Positions 61,394 to 64,000 of a stretch of DNA of 64,000 nt are shown piece after piece. Numbering within the stretch: position 1 is the stretch's first letter; each line of letters begins with the position of its first letter. Location: NCBI GenBank assembly GCA_905182985.1, contig CAJJDN010000060.1, forward strand, positions 1 to 64,000, read 5' to 3'. This DNA is from Paramecium sonneborni (lineage: Eukaryota > Ciliophora > Oligohymenophorea > Peniculida > Parameciidae). The notes under the pieces are model-generated. The model did no database searches, was not told the DNA's origin, and saw only the letters and a program-made list of their open reading frames with translations. The translations under genes were made by a program, and so were the position numbers.

Positions 61394-61394
61394 N
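61394..61394. other. Single undetermined base (contig join)
   Basis: The second of two N characters in the window, lying exactly between two direct repeats. Confidence 0.95.
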
Positions 61395-62285
61395 TGTATT
61401 ATTTGGATATAATCTGATGTGTCCACTTTCACCCCATGTAGTTCCCCATGAATTTTAGATAACCCAATTATTAGCTGTGTCAAATCCAACTGCTAAAGCA
61501 TAATGATTAGTAGCATTTGATGAACAATTCAAGAATAATCCTGATCTATAAAACTACCAATTTGAAGCATCAACGCCAACTGATATTGGATAATTATTTA
61601 GATATTGTTATACAGTAGATTATTATCCACCAACAAATAAGTAACCATTAATAAAATATGTACCATTTTTTGATTATTTACAAGTTTAGTTTTTGGCAAC
61701 ATATGGATAACTTGAGCTATTCACTAATCCTACTCTTTTCACATAATCCATAGCATATGCATTATAACCTCCAGAACATCCTTAAGAATAATAATCACAA
61801 TCAACTATTTATTATGTTGATGCATTTATTTTTTAAAATCCTTTTATAGCATACCATGACTCTAATGAATTACTAACTGAAAATGCCCATCCAGAAGCAC
61901 ATTGACCTTAGGATTTTACTGTTGTGTAATTTCTCCAATCAACTGCTTATAATCCTTCTAATTATATTTATGGAATTTCCTCCTATAACAAATCTTATTA
62001 AATTTCTAATTTTTATAAATAAAGGTCAACGAATTCATCATGAGTAAGAGTCATAAATTGATTTTCCCCCATTTCATAACTCACATCTTCTCTTTAGTTG
62101 TGCTCTTCAATCATTCTTTTGTTAGAATTAAAGATTTCCATTCTGTACAATTTTTCACTTTCTGTATAATATTTATTATTTTTTTTAGCCCATTTTTCAA
62201 AATCCGATGTATTCTCATCAGCAAGATGATAATATCCTGTTGTCATAAGTAGGATTGTTAAAGCAGCTGCTAAGAATTATTTCAT
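61395..62285 (-). pseudogene. Duplicate fragment of papain paralog 2, cut at the N
   Basis: It reads identically to the gene at 60193-61119 from its start codon (62283-62285) down to the N, lacking the last dozen residues. As it ends precisely at the N, it is best treated as an assembly duplicate and not as a fourth gene. Confidence 0.8.
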
Positions 62286-62559
62286 AAAAATTATTATTAT
62301 TTAATTTTTTAATTTTTTAATTTTTCTTAAATCGAAAGTTTTAATTATGGAATATCTTATTCATTCTATAATAAATATTGTGCTAAATAATTTACTACAA
62401 TTAATGTTAAAATGATAAGTAAAATTTTCCTATTCAATTTTTTTAATCGTTAACTACAACATTCGTTACATATTTGACAAAGGAAATTTTTTTAATTCCC
62501 ATTAATGCTTATAAAGAAATACAAAGAAATGTTGAATCAAAGAATCTTATTTTTATTAT
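61395..62559. repeat. 1165-bp direct repeat, copy 2 (probable assembly duplicate)
   Basis: Copy of 60229-61393. It holds most of papain paralog 2 and its upstream region, and runs on into unique sequence that leads to paralog 3. Confidence 0.9.
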
Positions 62560-62657
62560 AAATATATAATTGAATAATGAAAAAAGCAAAATTATTTTAA
62601 ATATTAATAACTATTCATAACAAATATAATATATTTTTATCGAGTAATTAATTAAAA

Positions 62658-63602
62658 ATGATAAAATAAATAAGCATTCTTATGTTAACAAGTTTATTGT
62701 TGATATCTTTGCATTTAAAAGCTTAAGATTAAGATAATATTTCAAATTTATAATTGTTATATGAGAATTGGAAGTTTGAATTCGGAATGAAATTTTTAGT
62801 TGAAGAGAACTAATACAGATTTGAAATTTTTCAAACAAATTTATAGAAAATCAATTAACACAATTAAAATGAGAGTTAGACTTATAAAATGGGACTAAAC
62901 TAATTTATGCATCTTACTGAGGAATAATTTTAATGTTTGTATCTGATGAAACAAGAAGTTTATGATATCAGATAATCACCAGAAATTACTTAATTAAGAA
63001 ATTCAAGATTGAATGCTTCAATTGATTATAGAAATTACACAGTAGTTAAAGATTAAGGATAATGTAATTCAGGTTGGGCATTTTCTGTAACAGGTACAAT
63101 GGAAGTTTATTAGAGGATATATTAAAATAAGAATGTATCTCTATCTGAATAGCATTTGATTGATTGTGATTAGTTATCTAGAGGATGTACGGATGGTTCA
63201 AATATAAATGGATATAAATTTGCCATATCTAATGGAGTTGCAACTTCTACAGAGTATCCATATGTAGGATATAATTAAACCTGTAAAAGATTAAATGGCA
63301 CCTATCATCCTATCAGGTATTCATCAGCTGTGGGAGAATACAGTATGAAATAAGCATTGAATAGTCATCCAGTTTCAGCAGGTTTAGATGCTTAAAATTG
63401 GTAGTTTTATAAATCTGGAATATTTTCTAATTGTGGAATTACTTTGAATCATTATGCTGTTGTTGTAGGATATGAAGAAACAGGAGATTGGATAGTTAAA
63501 AATTCATGGGGATAAACTTGGGGGGAAAATGGATTTATTCGTATCAAATCTGGAAATACATGTGCTATAGTCACCTATTCTTATTAGGATAAATATTAGT
63601 GA
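62658..63602 (+). CDS. Papain-family protein with catalytic Cys replaced by Gly (paralog 3)
   Basis: 314 residues, intronless, on the opposite strand to the other two. Signal peptide [18 protein letters not shown], propeptide ([31 protein letters not shown]), mature domain. The nucleophile position reads [16 protein letters not shown] with codon GGT at 63072-63074. His ([12 protein letters not shown]) and Asn (VKNSWGQTWGENG) are present; the usual GCxGG is GCTDG. The stop is TGA at 63600. It is the most divergent of the three. Without the duplicated block it would lie only about 370 bp from paralog 2, sharing a divergent promoter region. Confidence 0.9.
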
Positions 63603-63659
63603 ATTTTTAAGAGCAAAACTATTAATGTGATTTATTATATAGATTATTTTAATAAAACT

Positions 63660-64000
63660 TCAATAGGGTTCCATTTATGTTAAAGTTGGATCTTAATGGT
63701 ATTTAAATGCCGCCTTGTACATTTTATTAAAATCTAATTTTTTATTTAAGAATTATTAAAACATCTCTTCCCCAAGTTTCTCTTTGATGAAATTTTACCT
63801 TTTAGTTAAATCTTCATATATCTTAAAAATATCAATTCAATAAATACATCATTAATCAAAGATATTTTTGATGCAGTTCCTTATTCAGATGTGCTTTTAA
63901 ATTTACATGATTATAACTTTGATCTAATATTTTTAATGCTAATCTAAAATTTATTATATCTAAAATACATTATAATCTAATTAAGACAGTGATAATTTAT
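63660..64000 (-). CDS. Unidentified gene, 3' end only
   Basis: The last part of a minus-strand gene enters the window. With introns of 26 nt (near 63832) and 25 nt (near 63954) it reads KISLINDIYEDLTKRQNFIK then E-K-L-G-E-E-M-F-Q-Q-F-L-N, ending in PTLTQMEPY and TGA at 63660. Such an end, with a Leu-Gly-x-x-x-F block after a helical stretch, occurs in some NIMA-related kinases, but with no catalytic part in view this is a guess. Confidence 0.55.

Noticed and set aside
1..64000. Numerous TAA and TAG codons read as premature stops, implying widespread pseudogenes
   Set aside because: Conserved motifs continue across them in many families (BOP1, kinases, proteases), which is expected if they encode glutamine.
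1..64000. tRNA, rRNA or other structured RNA genes
   Set aside because: No cloverleaf or rRNA-like conserved stretch was noticed on reading; a covariance-model scan was not possible.

Overview
The window is one end of a ciliate macronuclear chromosome, almost certainly from Paramecium. Four lines of evidence agree. Base 1 starts in a mixed CCCAAA/CCCCAA telomere tract. Genes read through only if TAA and TAG mean glutamine and TGA is the sole stop (genetic code 6). Introns are tiny (about 18-35 nt, GT...AG) and many are needed to keep frame. The gene at 20445-21588 looks like a trichocyst matrix protein, a family of the Paramecium secretory organelle. The DNA is very AT-rich, genes are tightly packed on both strands, and short open frames read with the standard code are mostly shadows. 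All calls are from manual translation; no database search was run.

Layout. 1-40 telomere. 215-4686 a large TPR-repeat gene about 175 bp from the telomere, with some two dozen introns at the same codon of each repeat. 4860-6040 a decayed reverse-transcriptase-like remnant. 6466-8422 a 978-bp sequence present twice around a single N at 7444, carrying the 3' part of an MBOAT acyltransferase gene (7472-9179), with a decayed second MBOAT copy upstream (about 9200-10040). 10107-30000: an F-box-like gene, a coiled-coil gene, a pepsin-type protease, a long non-coding stretch, a small unknown gene, a three-repeat Myb protein, a trichocyst matrix protein, a ULK-like kinase, a small secreted Cys-rich peptide, an OB-fold-like protein, a small coiled-coil protein, a broken SF-assemblin-like gene, a histidine acid phosphatase and a membrane protein.

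30591-56615 is the densest part: a bromodomain-NET protein, a second ULK-like kinase, a DNAAF5/HEATR2-like HEAT protein, a TMBIM-like membrane protein, a predicted pseudokinase, an SH3-like protein, YIPF6, an unknown membrane protein, a vacuolar-sorting-receptor-like PA protein, BOP1/Erb1, a CAMK-type kinase, a CaMKK-type kinase, a CCDC177-like protein carrying a homopolymer frameshift, a long coiled-coil gene, a SANT-like protein and an unknown protein. 57316-63602 holds three papain-family genes and a tail-anchored protein; one papain gene is partly repeated around a second single N at 61394. The window ends inside a minus-strand gene.

The genes do not form operons. Themes are cilia and cortex (DNAAF5-like, coiled coils, SF-assemblin relic), regulated secretion and lysosome traffic (trichocyst protein, sorting receptor, YIPF6, acid phosphatase, aspartyl and papain-family proteins) and signalling (five protein-kinase-fold genes). 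The most unusual observation is that all three papain paralogs have glycine in place of the catalytic cysteine while keeping the histidine, the asparagine and the propeptide.
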